From assembly GCF_000159435.1 (NCBI RefSeq), contig NZ_GG693413.1:331950-387199 (forward strand): 55,250 nucleotides of DNA. Direction: 5' to 3'. Positions 43,183-52,223 of this stretch are shown piece after piece (the stretch's first letter is position 1; every line of letters starts with the position of its first letter). This DNA is from Limosilactobacillus vaginalis DSM 5837 = ATCC 49540. Lineage in GTDB: Bacteria; Bacillota; Bacilli; Lactobacillales; Lactobacillaceae. The translations under genes and the position numbers were made by a program. The notes beneath the pieces are model-generated. The model was not told where the DNA came from. It searched no databases and saw only the letters and a list, made by a program, of their open reading frames with translations.

Positions 43183-43569
43183 TGCAAGAATCTGTAGGCC
43201 ATGTTTTGTCGTAGTATAACTATCAGGTAAAAGTTATACCGAGGTAATCATCTATCTCAGAGCATTAAGCTCTCCCCTGGAATCACTTCAATTCGTTATC
43301 CAAAGCTCCCCTACCGTAGTTTGGGTTTACCGCTTGAGGGGTTTACCGCGTTCCACCAATAAAGTTTCCCTTATTGTATCGTCACTGTGGCACTTTTCAG
43401 GAATACTCGGACATAGTAAAAACCGTAGTCGTTTCTTCCGCCGTTACCGAATAAATCGGTACCCCGCCTTATTTTTTCAGCGAGCACAAACACTACAGAC
43501 ATCGCAGTCTGTGCGAGCATGGACCTTCCTAACATAACATAAGCTATGCTCAATTACCCAAGACTTGCA
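43183..43569 (-). ncRNA. rnpB: RNase P RNA, class B
   Basis: The catalytic RNA of RNase P, which trims tRNA 5' ends. Read on the minus strand it contains GGAAGGTCCATGCTCGCACA (5' conserved region), AGTGCCACAGTGACGATACA, GGTGGAACGCGGTAAACCCC, CCCAAACTACGGTAGGGGAG and the 3' ACATGGCCTACAG. The ends pair as TGCAAG (43564-43569) with CTTGCA (43183-43188), giving helix P1 and about 387 nt. The form is the Bacillus-type B class. It follows gpsB on the same strand and has its own terminator. Confidence 0.96.
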
Positions 43570-43579
43570 TATGAAATTA

Positions 43580-43942
43580 TTAAAGTAAGTGTGAGTCGTT
43601 CTCTTGACCATTAGCTCCCATTTGAGAACCAAAGACACGCCGTTCCAAATTAGATAACCGCTTCAGGATATCCATGTTAGTAGCGTTAGAAACTGGTTGA
43701 GAAGCAGCTCCATTATTCATTGATGAACCAACTTCAACTTGACGGTTAAGTTCATCAACCTTAGCACGAAGTCGTTCATTCTCACTATTTAAACGATCAA
43801 CTTCCTTATTAAAGGTGTCGTAATCTTTGATAACATCGTCCAAGAAGGAATCAACATCAGCTTCATCGTAGCCTTTTCCGATGTTCCGTTCTTTAAATTG
43901 CTTATGCAAAATATCTTGTGGAGTAAATTTAATGTTATCCAA
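43580..43942 (-). CDS. gpsB: Cell division regulator GpsB
   Basis: A 120-residue DivIVA/GpsB-family coiled-coil protein that coordinates septal and side-wall peptidoglycan synthesis, partly by binding PBP1[21 protein letters not shown] and [16 protein letters not shown] form the N-terminal membrane/PBP-binding domain. A coiled coil (about 40-75) and a C-terminal trimerisation helix follow. GTG at 43951 is in frame, but GAGGTG is then a ribosome-binding site six bases before TTG 43942, which gives the usual [10 protein letters not shown]-terminus. pbp1A, its known partner, is 1.6 kb away. Confidence 0.93.
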   Translation of the reverse strand: MDNIKFTPQDILHKQFKERNIGKGYDEADVDSFLDDVIKDYDTFNKEVDRLNSENERLRAKVDELNRQVEVGSSMNNGAASQPVSNATNMDILKRLSNLERRVFGSQMGANGQENDSHLL

Positions 43943-44039
43943 TTTATACACCTCAATTGCTAAACTTCAAAAGTACATTAATTATCATACCTAACTCATC
44001 CCGCAAATTCAAGCAATTTTGTCCGATATTCACGAAAAC

Positions 44040-44621
44040 CTAGAATTTATCTGCTTCTCCCGCTTCCCGTTGACGTTCTTGCCATTCAATGGCTGCTTCC
44101 TGAAGTTCATCAAAGTCGATTAAGCGATAAGAATAATCATGGTTAGCTTGATACTTTTGAATTGCCTGGTAACCATACTTTTCCTTTCCTTCATGGTCTG
44201 GATCGTAAAGTAAGAGCGCCTCATCGGTATGAGTTAACATGAACTGCTGAAAGGCACGAAGCTGTTGCGGTGACTGATATGGATGATCGCTGACACTCGC
44301 ACTGAAATCAACAGCCGATTGAAGGTTAGCTAATTTAGCTTGATTATTCTCATTCCATTGTTGACCAAACTCGGTAAACGGCAGCATCATCGAAATCTTC
44401 AACTGTGGATAATCATCCCTTAGTTTCAACGCTACTTCAATTGCCCATTGCTCAGTTCCCAACTGAGGACCAGTAATCAACCAAAATTCTTCATCACTCT
44501 CTTCTAGTCGTGCTTTTAGTTCACGAGAAAGGACATCTTTGATTACAGCAACTTTTGGATCATCATCCTTGAAAACATTTAATTCATAGCTCCGATAACC
44601 CGTGATCCATAATCGACGCAT
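44040..44621 (-). CDS. ypsA: DUF1273/YpsA-family SLOG protein
   Basis: A 193-residue protein of the DUF1273 (YpsA) family in the SLOG nucleotide-binding superfamily. MRRLWITGYRSYELNVF is the family start, and ITGPQLGTEQWAIEVAL carries the glycine-containing nucleotide-binding loop. In Bacillus and staphylococci YpsA influences cell division; the ligand is unclear. Its place immediately upstream of gpsB is conserved. Confidence 0.9.
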   Translation of the reverse strand: MRRLWITGYRSYELNVFKDDDPKVAVIKDVLSRELKARLEESDEEFWLITGPQLGTEQWAIEVALKLRDDYPQLKISMMLPFTEFGQQWNENNQAKLANLQSAVDFSASVSDHPYQSPQQLRAFQQFMLTHTDEALLLYDPDHEGKEKYGYQAIQKYQANHDYSYRLIDFDELQEAAIEWQERQREAGEADKF

Positions 44622-44668
44622 TTAATCGCCACCTTTTCTACTATTATATAGGTAAAGTTATTTTTAGA

Positions 44669-44889
44669 GGAAGTGTTCGCCAGGAACTTTCCTACTGCAA
44701 CATAGACCAAACGTGTTTGATGTGACCGCAACTTCCGCCTAGCGTTCTAGGCAACATAGTCGAAACGTGCTTCGCCCAAGTTTCCTAGAGCTAGCAACCT
44801 CCTTCCTAGGCGCAAGTCGCCTTCGTCAGGAGAAATTGCTAGCTTTCCGGAAACTCTTTGGGACGAAGACACTTTGCTGGCTCGCACTC
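44669..44889. repeat. Structured intergenic repeat element, copy B
   Basis: A 220-base block between divergent ypsA and recU, bounded by GGAAGTGTTCGCC and GGCTCGCACTC. It has GTGACCGCAACTTCCGCCTAG (44722-44742), identical in reverse complement to 36049-36069. Its main hairpin repeats the plan of copy A with different bases: AGTTTCC/GGAAACT (44779-44785, 44849-44855), GCTAGCAA/TTGCTAGC (44790-44797, 44836-44843), CTCCT/AGGAG. The motif CAACATAG occurs twice within it. No ORF is credible. Confidence 0.75.
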
Positions 44890-44961
44890 TAAATTTAATC
44901 ATTCTGTATCAATCATCTTGATGTATCTCTGGTATAATACTTCTAGTTAGGAGAGTGATCA

Positions 44962-45576
44962 ATGGTGAATATTCACTATCCCAATGGTCAGCAGCCGAAG
45001 CGGGAATATAATCCGCAACGAGATTTGCCGACCCCCCATCAATCAATTTACGCAAAACGGGGAATGTCACTGGAAGATGAAATTAATCATAGCAACCAGT
45101 ATTATTTAGCAAACCACATTGCTGTGATTCATAAGAAGCCAACACCAATCCAGTTAGTAAAGGTCGATTATCCGAAGCGGAGTGCTGCCGTTATTAAGGA
45201 AGCATATTTTCGTCGACCATCAACGACCGACTATAACGGTGTCTACAAGGGCTACTATATTGACTTTGACGCGAAGGAAACGCGGAATAAGCGATCGTTC
45301 CCGTTAAAGAATTTTCATCCCCACCAAATTCGCCACATGCGTGAATGTATCAAACAGGGTGGGATCTGTTTTGCATTTATCAAATTTACCGAACTAGATC
45401 TTATTTATTTACTACCAGCTACCAACCTGTTTGAATTCTGGGATCAGCAATCCGGTGGTCGGAAATCAATTCCGCTTGCTTCAATTGAGAAGTGCGGCTA
45501 TCAAATTGGTTACCGGCTCAATCCACGTCTTCCATACTTGGAAGCGGTCGACCGAATTATTGCTAATACAAAGTAA
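44962..45576 (+). CDS. recU: Holliday junction resolvase RecU
   Basis: A 204-residue structure-specific endonuclease that cleaves four-way DNA junctions in recombination and chromosome segregation. [40 protein letters not shown] (catalytic acids and Lys of the PD-(D/E)XK-like core) and [14 protein letters not shown] are RecU motifs. AGGAGAG precedes the ATG. It is followed 12 bases later by pbp1A, the standard recU-pbp1A operon of Firmicutes. Confidence 0.95.
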   Translation: MVNIHYPNGQQPKREYNPQRDLPTPHQSIYAKRGMSLEDEINHSNQYYLANHIAVIHKKPTPIQLVKVDYPKRSAAVIKEAYFRRPSTTDYNGVYKGYYIDFDAKETRNKRSFPLKNFHPHQIRHMRECIKQGGICFAFIKFTELDLIYLLPATNLFEFWDQQSGGRKSIPLASIEKCGYQIGYRLNPRLPYLEAVDRIIANTK

Positions 45577-45588
45577 AAGGAGAATATC

Positions 45589-47841
45589 ATGTCGAATAAC
45601 GATGAACCACGACGCGAAGATCAGTATCGTGCCGATGGTAGTTACTATGATGGCGGAAAGAAGCCATTATTAAAGCGCATCCTCCTCTGGATAGCAGGGG
45701 CGATTGTCCTCTTGTTTGTGGCTGGATGTGCACTATTTTTCTACTACGCTTCAAGCGCCCCGAAGATTAGTCAACGGGAACTATCAAGTCAGAACACAAC
45801 GATTATCTATGATGCTAATAATAAGGTGATTTCTCGTCTTGGTGCCCAAAAACGTGATTATGCTAAGGATTCGCAAATTCCTGACACTTTGAAGCACGCA
45901 GTAGTCGCAATCGAAGACCGGCGCTTCTATAAGCACCACGGAGTTGATGTTCGGCGAATCTTCGGTGCAGCGATCAATAATGTGATTGGTCGTTCAGACG
46001 GAATGCAAGGTGGGAGTACCTTAACCCAACAACTGGTTAAATTATCGGTCTTCTCAACTGCTCAATCTGACCGGACATTTAAGCGGAAAGCCCAGGAAGC
46101 CTGGTTAGCCCTAAACGTTGAACGGCACTTCAGTAAGGATCAAATTCTTAAGTATTACATCAACAAGGTTTACATGGGTAATGGAGTCTACGGAATGCGA
46201 ACCGCCGCTCAATACTACTATGGTAAAGAGTTGAAAGACTTGGACCTTTCTCAATTAGCATTGCTTGCCGGAATGCCCCAATCACCAACCAACTACAACC
46301 CGCTAGCTTCAAATACTAAGTACGCGACAGCACGGCGGAATGAAGTTTTGAACGCAATGGTTCGGGCCGGCTACATCACTAAGTCAGCTGCTCAAAGTGC
46401 TGCTAGTGAAAGTGTTACTGATGGCCTTGACCCCGATCATGGTGACGTTGAATCAAGCGAGACTAACGTTAAGGAAAAGATCGTTGATCCATACGTCAAG
46501 GAAGTTCTTGCCCAATTGCAAGCAGAAGGATACAATCCAAACACTGACGGCTTGCTAGTCCACACTAACATGGATCTTGGCGCTCAAAAGAAGCTCTACA
46601 ACGCTGCTAATAGCGAAGTATCTTTCCAAAGCGACCAAATGCAAGCTGGTGCAGCGGTTACCGATCCGCATAACGGTCAAGTAATCGCCATGCTTGGTGG
46701 TCGGCATTCTAATGTCATTTATGGTCTTAACCGGGCCGTTCAGGAAAACCGGAGTTCTGGTTCTACTGCTAAGCCACTAATGGATTACGGTCCAGCGATT
46801 GAATATCTTCAATGGCCAACCTTCAAGACCGTTTCCGATACGAAGTTCTACTGGCCAGGAACAAATAAGGTTCTTCACGACTTTGATAACAAGTACAAGG
46901 GGAACATGACGATGCGTTCCGCACTGGTAGAATCACGAAACGTTCCTGCTATCCGGACATTGCAAGAAGTTGGGATTAAACGAGCAACAACCTTCTTGGG
47001 TGGCTTAGGAATTTCACAAAAGGATCCTTATACCCTCCAAAACGGGATTGCCCTCTACATCTCCCCACTTCAAATGTCAGCCGCCTATGCAGCCTTCGCT
47101 AACGGTGGGACGTACTACAAGCCATACTACATTAGTTCAATTACTACCATGGATGGTAAGACTAAGACTTATTCTCCTCACGGTAAGCGAGCAATGAGCA
47201 AGGCAACTGCATACATGATGACTGATATGTTAAAGGGTGTCTTCACTAATTCTGCTTCTACCGGGACTTCTGCTTACTTAAGCGGTGTTCACCAAGCTGG
47301 GAAGACCGGGACAACCGACTTCCCTAACCAGAACCAATCAGGAGTAATGGATTCCTGGATGGCTGGTTACACCAAGAACTACTCAATCGGAATTTGGACT
47401 GGTTTTGATCACCCAATGAATGGTGGTGCAATTTCTAGTCAATATGAACGAACTGCGGTCCTCCTTTACAAGAGCATCATGCAGTACCTCGACGAACAAA
47501 ACCACGCTTCTAACTGGAAGATGCCTGATACTGTTGAAGCTGTTCGGGTAAATGGTAAACGCCAACTCGTAATCAAAGATTCCAAGTGGGCCTTAATGTA
47601 TGGTGCTTGGGATGGCGGTGATGACGACAATGAATCATCACACTCTGGTTCTAGTTCGAGTTCCAGTTCTTCTTCCGGTAGTCGGAGTGAATCAATTTCT
47701 GAAAGTCGTTCCATTGAAAGTATCTTAAATGGTGGCTCAAAGAATGAAAACAATTCATCATCGACTACTCAGAGCAGTAGCGCAAGTTCTGCTTCAACTA
47801 CAACAACACCTACCCCGAATGCTGGTGGCAACAATCAATAG
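45589..47841 (+). CDS. pbp1A: Class A penicillin-binding protein 1A
   Basis: A 750-residue bifunctional peptidoglycan synthase. A cytoplasmic tail and membrane helix (about 28-52) precede the GT51 glycosyltransferase domain, with catalytic Glu in VAIEDRRFYKHHGVD and GGSTLTQQLVKL. The transpeptidase domain has the SxxK serine in SSGSTAKPL, the SRN-type motif ESRNVPA and the KTGT box AGKTGTTDF. The C-terminus is a low-complexity Ser/Thr/Asn-rich extension (about 680-750) of unknown role, common in lactobacillar PBP1A. It is coupled to recU. Confidence 0.95.
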   Translation: MSNNDEPRREDQYRADGSYYDGGKKPLLKRILLWIAGAIVLLFVAGCALFFYYASSAPKISQRELSSQNTTIIYDANNKVISRLGAQKRDYAKDSQIPDTLKHAVVAIEDRRFYKHHGVDVRRIFGAAINNVIGRSDGMQGGSTLTQQLVKLSVFSTAQSDRTFKRKAQEAWLALNVERHFSKDQILKYYINKVYMGNGVYGMRTAAQYYYGKELKDLDLSQLALLAGMPQSPTNYNPLASNTKYATARRNEVLNAMVRAGYITKSAAQSAASESVTDGLDPDHGDVESSETNVKEKIVDPYVKEVLAQLQAEGYNPNTDGLLVHTNMDLGAQKKLYNAANSEVSFQSDQMQAGAAVTDPHNGQVIAMLGGRHSNVIYGLNRAVQENRSSGSTAKPLMDYGPAIEYLQWPTFKTVSDTKFYWPGTNKVLHDFDNKYKGNMTMRSALVESRNVPAIRTLQEVGIKRATTFLGGLGISQKDPYTLQNGIALYISPLQMSAAYAAFANGGTYYKPYYISSITTMDGKTKTYSPHGKRAMSKATAYMMTDMLKGVFTNSASTGTSAYLSGVHQAGKTGTTDFPNQNQSGVMDSWMAGYTKNYSIGIWTGFDHPMNGGAISSQYERTAVLLYKSIMQYLDEQNHASNWKMPDTVEAVRVNGKRQLVIKDSKWALMYGAWDGGDDDNESSHSGSSSSSSSSSGSRSESISESRSIESILNGGSKNENNSSSTTQSSSASSASTTTTPTPNAGGNNQ

Positions 47842-47866
47842 TAATTAATCATTAACCTTTAAATTA

Positions 47867-47908
47867 AGGACACCCCACGTTTGATCATTCAGACGTGAGG
47901 TGTTTTTT
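47867..47908. terminator. Rho-independent terminator after pbp1A
   Basis: GACACCCCACGT and ACGTGAGGTGTT form a stem with one mismatch, followed by six T residues. Confidence 0.85.
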
Positions 47909-47919
47909 AGTTCTCTATG

Positions 47920-47970
47920 CTACTTTGCTGTCAATCCGCCATCAACAATAAATTCAGATCCTGAGGCATC
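47920..47970 (-). pseudogene. C-terminal relic of a short-chain dehydrogenase (SDR)
   Basis: Read leftward from 47970, the codons give DASGSEFIVDGGLTAK then TAG. This is the highly conserved C-terminus of FabG-like SDR oxidoreductases (ITG-type E-x-x-VDGG). Nothing of the other 230 or so residues is present; the sequence abuts the 3' end of the GH25 gene. It marks a deletion junction. Confidence 0.7.
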
Positions 47971-47979
47971 ATAATTTCA

Positions 47980-48897
47980 TTATTCACTAAATGTTCCGTA
48001 TGCTTCATTCGTAACGGCATTGCGACACGGCAAGTAACCATATTGACCATTACTACGTGGTTGACGGATCCAAACTTCACCATCATGACATGACCAGGCA
48101 TCGTAGTCAATCACTGAACCTGCTGGTAACTCTGCAATTGCAGTTGAGGTCGGTAAAGCACCCCAGCGCAAAGTTAATGGCCGATTACTCGTGAACCGTC
48201 CAACTTCACGGTGCCAAGTATCACCAAGATTATCAGTCCAAGTCTCGTCACTAGATATACTGCTACCGGAAGGATCTCCAGAGATTACTGGTTGTGAACT
48301 TACCTGACCAGTAGGATTAGCTAACCGCTGCCAACCATCCCGATCCACTGTAGCAATCGAGCGATCCTCGTCATCCCCCGCAAATTGCCATAACGTATAT
48401 ACCGACCATGGTGCAGTATTAACCTGCATATCCGGTACCTGCCAAGAGTGCCAGTTCATTGATGGATACTTAGCAACCCAAAGGCCACAATCATTAGCAC
48501 AATTTGCAACCTGCCAAATTGCCGACTCCTGAACATAGATTAACGGCCAGACATTTGTTTGCCGATGAACTTCATCAACAAACTTTCGGACCTAATTCGT
48601 ATTACCCCAAGCTGCATTTTGGTACTGTTCCCAATCAATCGCCAAAACCGCTTCACCGATCTTTTCTTGGATATGATTGAGAAAATACGTTGCTTCGGCA
48701 ATCGGGTCATTACCGCCTGCATAGTGGTAAAGGCCCAATAAACGACCGTTAGTTTTCGCTAAAGAATACTGGTATTCATATTTTGGGTTAACATAGCCTG
48801 TTCCCTGGGAGACCTTCACGATCGTCCCCTGAGCATGGGGATCAGTTACTATCCAATCCGCGCTTCCAGAAAAGACATCCGTAAAATATAGTGCCAT
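47980..48897 (-). pseudogene. GH25 lysozyme (endolysin-like) with an internal amber stop
   Basis: ATG at 48897 opens a GH25 muramidase with the catalytic acid pair in VLAIDWEQY. An in-frame TAG at 48592-48594 stops it after 101 residues (AAWGNTN). The same frame then continues for 203 codons without another stop: VRKFVDEVHRQTNVWPLIYV, YPSMNWHSWQVPD, and a C-terminal SH3-like domain (about the last 80 residues). No signal peptide is present, as in phage endolysins. A C-to-T change of CAG to TAG would explain it. The intact protein would be 305 residues. A start within the second part (48459) is open but would lack the active site. Confidence 0.85.
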
Positions 48898-48939
48898 CTG
48901 ACCTCACTTCTTCCTGATTAGATACTTTCATTATACCTT

Positions 48940-50427
48940 TTATGAGAAAAGTGTCGGCTGAAGCATTTTAAATTGATGCTGATCCTCAAATAACTTAGCC
49001 ATTTGGAGAAGCAAGCTTTCATTTCCCTTCCGAGCAATAAACTGAATCCCTAGTGGTGTCCCATTAGCACAAACATGGGTTGGTAAACTAATTGCTGGCT
49101 CACCAGTCATATTCGCTTGTTCGGTAAATGGCGTATAGGTCAGCGCTGGAAGCCATTGATCATAAATCAATTGACGCTGTTCATCCGGTGATAGTTCAGT
49201 AATATGTTCCATTCGCTTACGATCGGTTGGCGTAATTAAGTCATGATCGACTCGGGGCGCCGGTTGAGCATTGGTTGGCGTAAGAAATAATGGATACTGA
49301 TCATGTAACTGATCATGAATGGAGCTCGCTTGATCCCACTGACTTAGTGCTTCACTGTATTGAGCTGCTGAAACATTCTCACCAGTTTTCCAAAGAGCAT
49401 ACGTTAATAATTCCATATCATCCCGGCTAGCAGGGCGACCAAGGTAACGTTCGATTCCATCAAACATCGCTGCAGTTTCCCCAGCATTCATCGTGTAATA
49501 GCTATTCATTAGTGCTACACCATCAACCGGATCAGTAAATTCAGTACATTTAAATCCCTGATCACTTAAAAAGGTTACTGCATCCAAGACCGCTTGCTTA
49601 GCTTCATCACTGACTGGAGTCCCAACTGGCGATTTAACTGTATAACCAATTTCGATGTTTTTCATTGGCTGTTCCAAAACGTGATTAAATCCAGGAGTAA
49701 ACTTCGGCACTTGGAAAACAGCTGCTGATTGAACAGTTTGTAACTGATCTAATAACCGTGCAGAATCTTCAACTGATCGTGTCAGAGCAAAGTTAATCGA
49801 GGCTCCCTGCCAAGATCGCCAATCACTCGGTCCGGTTGGTACACGGCCACGAGTAGGCTTCAACCCAATTAACCCTGACCAGCTAGAGGGAATCCGGATC
49901 GAACCGCCACCATCATTTCCAGCAGCCAACGGAACCCAGCCAGCAGCCACTGCAGCCGCTGATCCACCGGAAGAACCGCCAGGAGTAACCGCAGTATTCC
50001 ACGGATTCCGGGCCGGGCCAAAGAGCTTTGCGTCAGTGATATTCTTCCAACCAAACTCGGGGAAATTAGTCTGGCCAATAATAATGAAACCCGCTTGTTG
50101 CAAGGCCTGAACAAAGTTATTAGTCGCTTGGGCAACATTATTTTGAAATAACTTATTGCCGTTAGTATCTGGCTCGCCAGCAAGTTGTTGACCCAAACCT
50201 TTAATCAAAATTGGCACCCCTAAAAACGGTTGTCCGTGATCAGTTAATTGACGAGCCTCATTTAAGGCCGACTTCTCACGCAGGTGAATCACTGCATTTA
50301 GTTGCGGGTTCTCCGCTTTGACTTTTTCAATTGCAGCACTTACTAATTCAAAACTACTGACTTTCTTCGATCTAACCAAATCAACTAATTGGTAAGCTGG
50401 TTTTCTTAATAAAGAATCAATATCCAT
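48940..50427 (-). CDS. Amidase signature family protein
   Basis: A 495-residue amidase of the GatA-like signature family. The catalytic Lys is in VPILIKGLGQQ (about 78), and the cis-Ser/Ser pair is in GGSSGGSAAAVAAG and AGNDGGGSIRIPSSW. It hydrolyses an amide, but the substrate is unknown. It stands alone with no gatC or gatB, so it is not the tRNA amidotransferase subunit. It is divergent from the ABC transporter genes. Confidence 0.88.
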   Translation of the reverse strand: MDIDSLLRKPAYQLVDLVRSKKVSSFELVSAAIEKVKAENPQLNAVIHLREKSALNEARQLTDHGQPFLGVPILIKGLGQQLAGEPDTNGNKLFQNNVAQATNNFVQALQQAGFIIIGQTNFPEFGWKNITDAKLFGPARNPWNTAVTPGGSSGGSAAAVAAGWVPLAAGNDGGGSIRIPSSWSGLIGLKPTRGRVPTGPSDWRSWQGASINFALTRSVEDSARLLDQLQTVQSAAVFQVPKFTPGFNHVLEQPMKNIEIGYTVKSPVGTPVSDEAKQAVLDAVTFLSDQGFKCTEFTDPVDGVALMNSYYTMNAGETAAMFDGIERYLGRPASRDDMELLTYALWKTGENVSAAQYSEALSQWDQASSIHDQLHDQYPLFLTPTNAQPAPRVDHDLITPTDRKRMEHITELSPDEQRQLIYDQWLPALTYTPFTEQANMTGEPAISLPTHVCANGTPLGIQFIARKGNESLLLQMAKLFEDQHQFKMLQPTLFS

Positions 50428-50494
50428 CTATTTTCTTCTTTCTGATAATCACAGTTACAAATAGGCATTTATATTATAAATCGTCCATTAATCA

Positions 50495-50523
50495 TTGTAA
50501 AAGCGTTTTCAAGATAATATACT
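50495..50523 (+). promoter_or_regulatory. Promoter of the ABC permease gene
   Basis: TTGTAA (50495-50500), 17 bases, then TATACT (50518-50523), about 33 bases before the TTG start. Confidence 0.55.
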
Positions 50524-50556
50524 TTAAGCTAATACCTTAACTTGGAGATGGTTTGA

Positions 50557-51234
50557 TTGAATTGGGAACACTTTTTTAACATTCCCGGCTTTTTTGATGC
50601 GCCACTAGCATGGCAGTCACTACCAACTATTCTTAGCGGCTTACCCTTATCAATTATCCTACTGGCAATTTGTTTTGTTACTTCTAACGTTGTTGGCATT
50701 TTAATAATGCTGATGCGAATTAGTAAATATCGCTTTCTCAGCGGGATTGCTCGCTTCTACATTTCATTTTTCCGTGGTGTTCCGATGCTGGTCGTGCTTT
50801 TCTTAACTTATTTTGGATTGAACATGGCTGCCCTGCCCGCAGCAGTTCTTTCTTTTACTGTCGTCCCGAGTGCCTTCCTCGCCGAGTATTATCGATCTGC
50901 TCTCAAAGGCGTTAGTCAAACCCAGTACGATTCTGCTAAAGCTTTGGGAATGTCTTACCGGATCATGATGACTTACATTATTTTGCCCCAGGCCTTTCGG
51001 ATCGTCCTTCCATCATTGGGAAATGTTTTACTCGACATGTTTAAAAGTACTTCTCTTGCCGCAATGATTACCGTTTCCGAAATGTTCATGAAAGCAAAAG
51101 TTGTTGCTGGAGTTAATCAGGATTACATGACCATTTATATTGAAATTGCCATTATCTACTGGATTGTTTGCTGCGTTCTTAGTTGGGGCGAGCAACGGGT
51201 TGAAAATCATTTACAACTTTATGTTAATGAATGA
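50557..51234 (+). CDS. Polar amino-acid ABC transporter permease
   Basis: A 225-residue inner-membrane permease of the HAAT family (GlnP/HisM-like) with about five helices. FRGVPMLVVLFLTYFGL is the family N-terminal box. EYYRSALKGVSQTQYDSAKALG is the EAA loop that docks the ATPase, followed by PQAFRIVLPSLGN. The TTG start is nine bases after GGAG. The matching lipoprotein follows, but no ATPase gene is here, so it must share one encoded elsewhere or the cluster is eroded. Confidence 0.9.
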   Translation: MNWEHFFNIPGFFDAPLAWQSLPTILSGLPLSIILLAICFVTSNVVGILIMLMRISKYRFLSGIARFYISFFRGVPMLVVLFLTYFGLNMAALPAAVLSFTVVPSAFLAEYYRSALKGVSQTQYDSAKALGMSYRIMMTYIILPQAFRIVLPSLGNVLLDMFKSTSLAAMITVSEMFMKAKVVAGVNQDYMTIYIEIAIIYWIVCCVLSWGEQRVENHLQLYVNE

Positions 51235-51281
51235 TCATACTTAATAATGTTTAGCATTATGGACCAGTTACGCAAATTTGA

Positions 51282-51310
51282 TTGAATTGTCTAAGTGATC
51301 GGAATATAAT
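51282..51310 (+). promoter_or_regulatory. Promoter of the substrate-binding lipoprotein gene
   Basis: TTGAAT (51282-51287), 17 bases, then TATAAT (51305-51310). It suggests that the lipoprotein is also expressed separately from the permease. Confidence 0.65.
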
Positions 51311-51362
51311 TGAAGCGTTTTCACGTCACTATCAGAATAAATTACAGGAAGAAGTCTCCTAC

Positions 51363-52211
51363 ATGAAGAAAAAATTTTTGACCATTCTCTCAGTAGTTGT
51401 TTTAACAATTATTGGGTTGTCTGCTTGTGGAAAGAAGAGTGCCGCAGACAAAGATACCTGGACCGTTGCTACGTCAGGAACACTCTATCCCACTTCTTAT
51501 CATGATCCGAAGACTAAGAAGTTGACTGGTTATGATGTTGAGGTTATTCGTGCGGTTGCTAAGGGACTCCATAAGAAGGTCAAGTTTAAGGAATACGATG
51601 TTGATGGGATGTTAACCGCGGTCAAAACCGGAAAAGCAGATATGGCAGCGGATGACTTTGCCATTTCACCTGCCCGCCAAAAGAATTATCTGATGTCATC
51701 CCCAATCAAGCACTCATTCAATAGTTTGATTGTTCGGCAAAGCGATAACTCTGGAATCAACAACTGGAAAGACATTAAAGGAAAGAAGTCTGCCGGTGAA
51801 GCTGGAACCAACTACCAACGATTAGCACAACAACTAGGCGCCAAGTTAGTCAACTACGACAACGTTTCTAATGATGTTTACATGAAGGGTGTTGCCAGTG
51901 GGAAGACTGACTTTATTATGAATGATTACTATCTTCAAAAGTTAGCCCTCAAAGCACAACCGAATAGCGGGCTTAAGATCAAGCAGGGGATGTACTTTAC
52001 CACTAACGAAGACGGCAAAGGTGAAGGAATCGTCTTTAACAAGAATGACCAAAAGCTGCAAAAGCAATTTAACGATGAATTAGCTAAGTTAAAGAAGAAC
52101 GGAACGCTATCTAAAATTGCGAAGAAGTACTACGGTGCCGATGTTACTAAGAAGCCACATGTTCACATTGACCGCCACTTTACGATTCAGAGTAAGTATA
52201 AGGGTGATTAG
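51363..52211 (+). CDS. Amino-acid ABC transporter substrate-binding lipoprotein
   Basis: A 282-residue SBP_bac_3 family binding protein. It has a lipoprotein signal peptide with lipobox LSAC and the modified Cys at residue 22, tethering it outside the membrane. WTVATSGTLYPTSYHDP and LTGYDVEVIRAVAK are the family's ligand-binding strands, and VDGMLTAVKTGKADMAADDF follows. AGGAAG precedes ATG 51363; the open frame upstream from 51282 overlaps the promoter. It is the partner of the preceding permease; ligand unknown, probably a polar amino acid or cystine. Confidence 0.92.
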   Translation: MKKKFLTILSVVVLTIIGLSACGKKSAADKDTWTVATSGTLYPTSYHDPKTKKLTGYDVEVIRAVAKGLHKKVKFKEYDVDGMLTAVKTGKADMAADDFAISPARQKNYLMSSPIKHSFNSLIVRQSDNSGINNWKDIKGKKSAGEAGTNYQRLAQQLGAKLVNYDNVSNDVYMKGVASGKTDFIMNDYYLQKLALKAQPNSGLKIKQGMYFTTNEDGKGEGIVFNKNDQKLQKQFNDELAKLKKNGTLSKIAKKYYGADVTKKPHVHIDRHFTIQSKYKGD

Positions 52212-52223
52212 AGAGGTCACCTC

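Noticed and set aside
43334-43553. Open frames on both strands over the rnpB locus
   Set aside because: They fall within RNase P RNA, whose conserved elements explain the sequence.
47640-47760. Ser/Asn codon repetition in pbp1A as a tandem repeat or CRISPR
   Set aside because: It is a low-complexity protein tail without regular repeat units. No CRISPR array was seen anywhere in the window.
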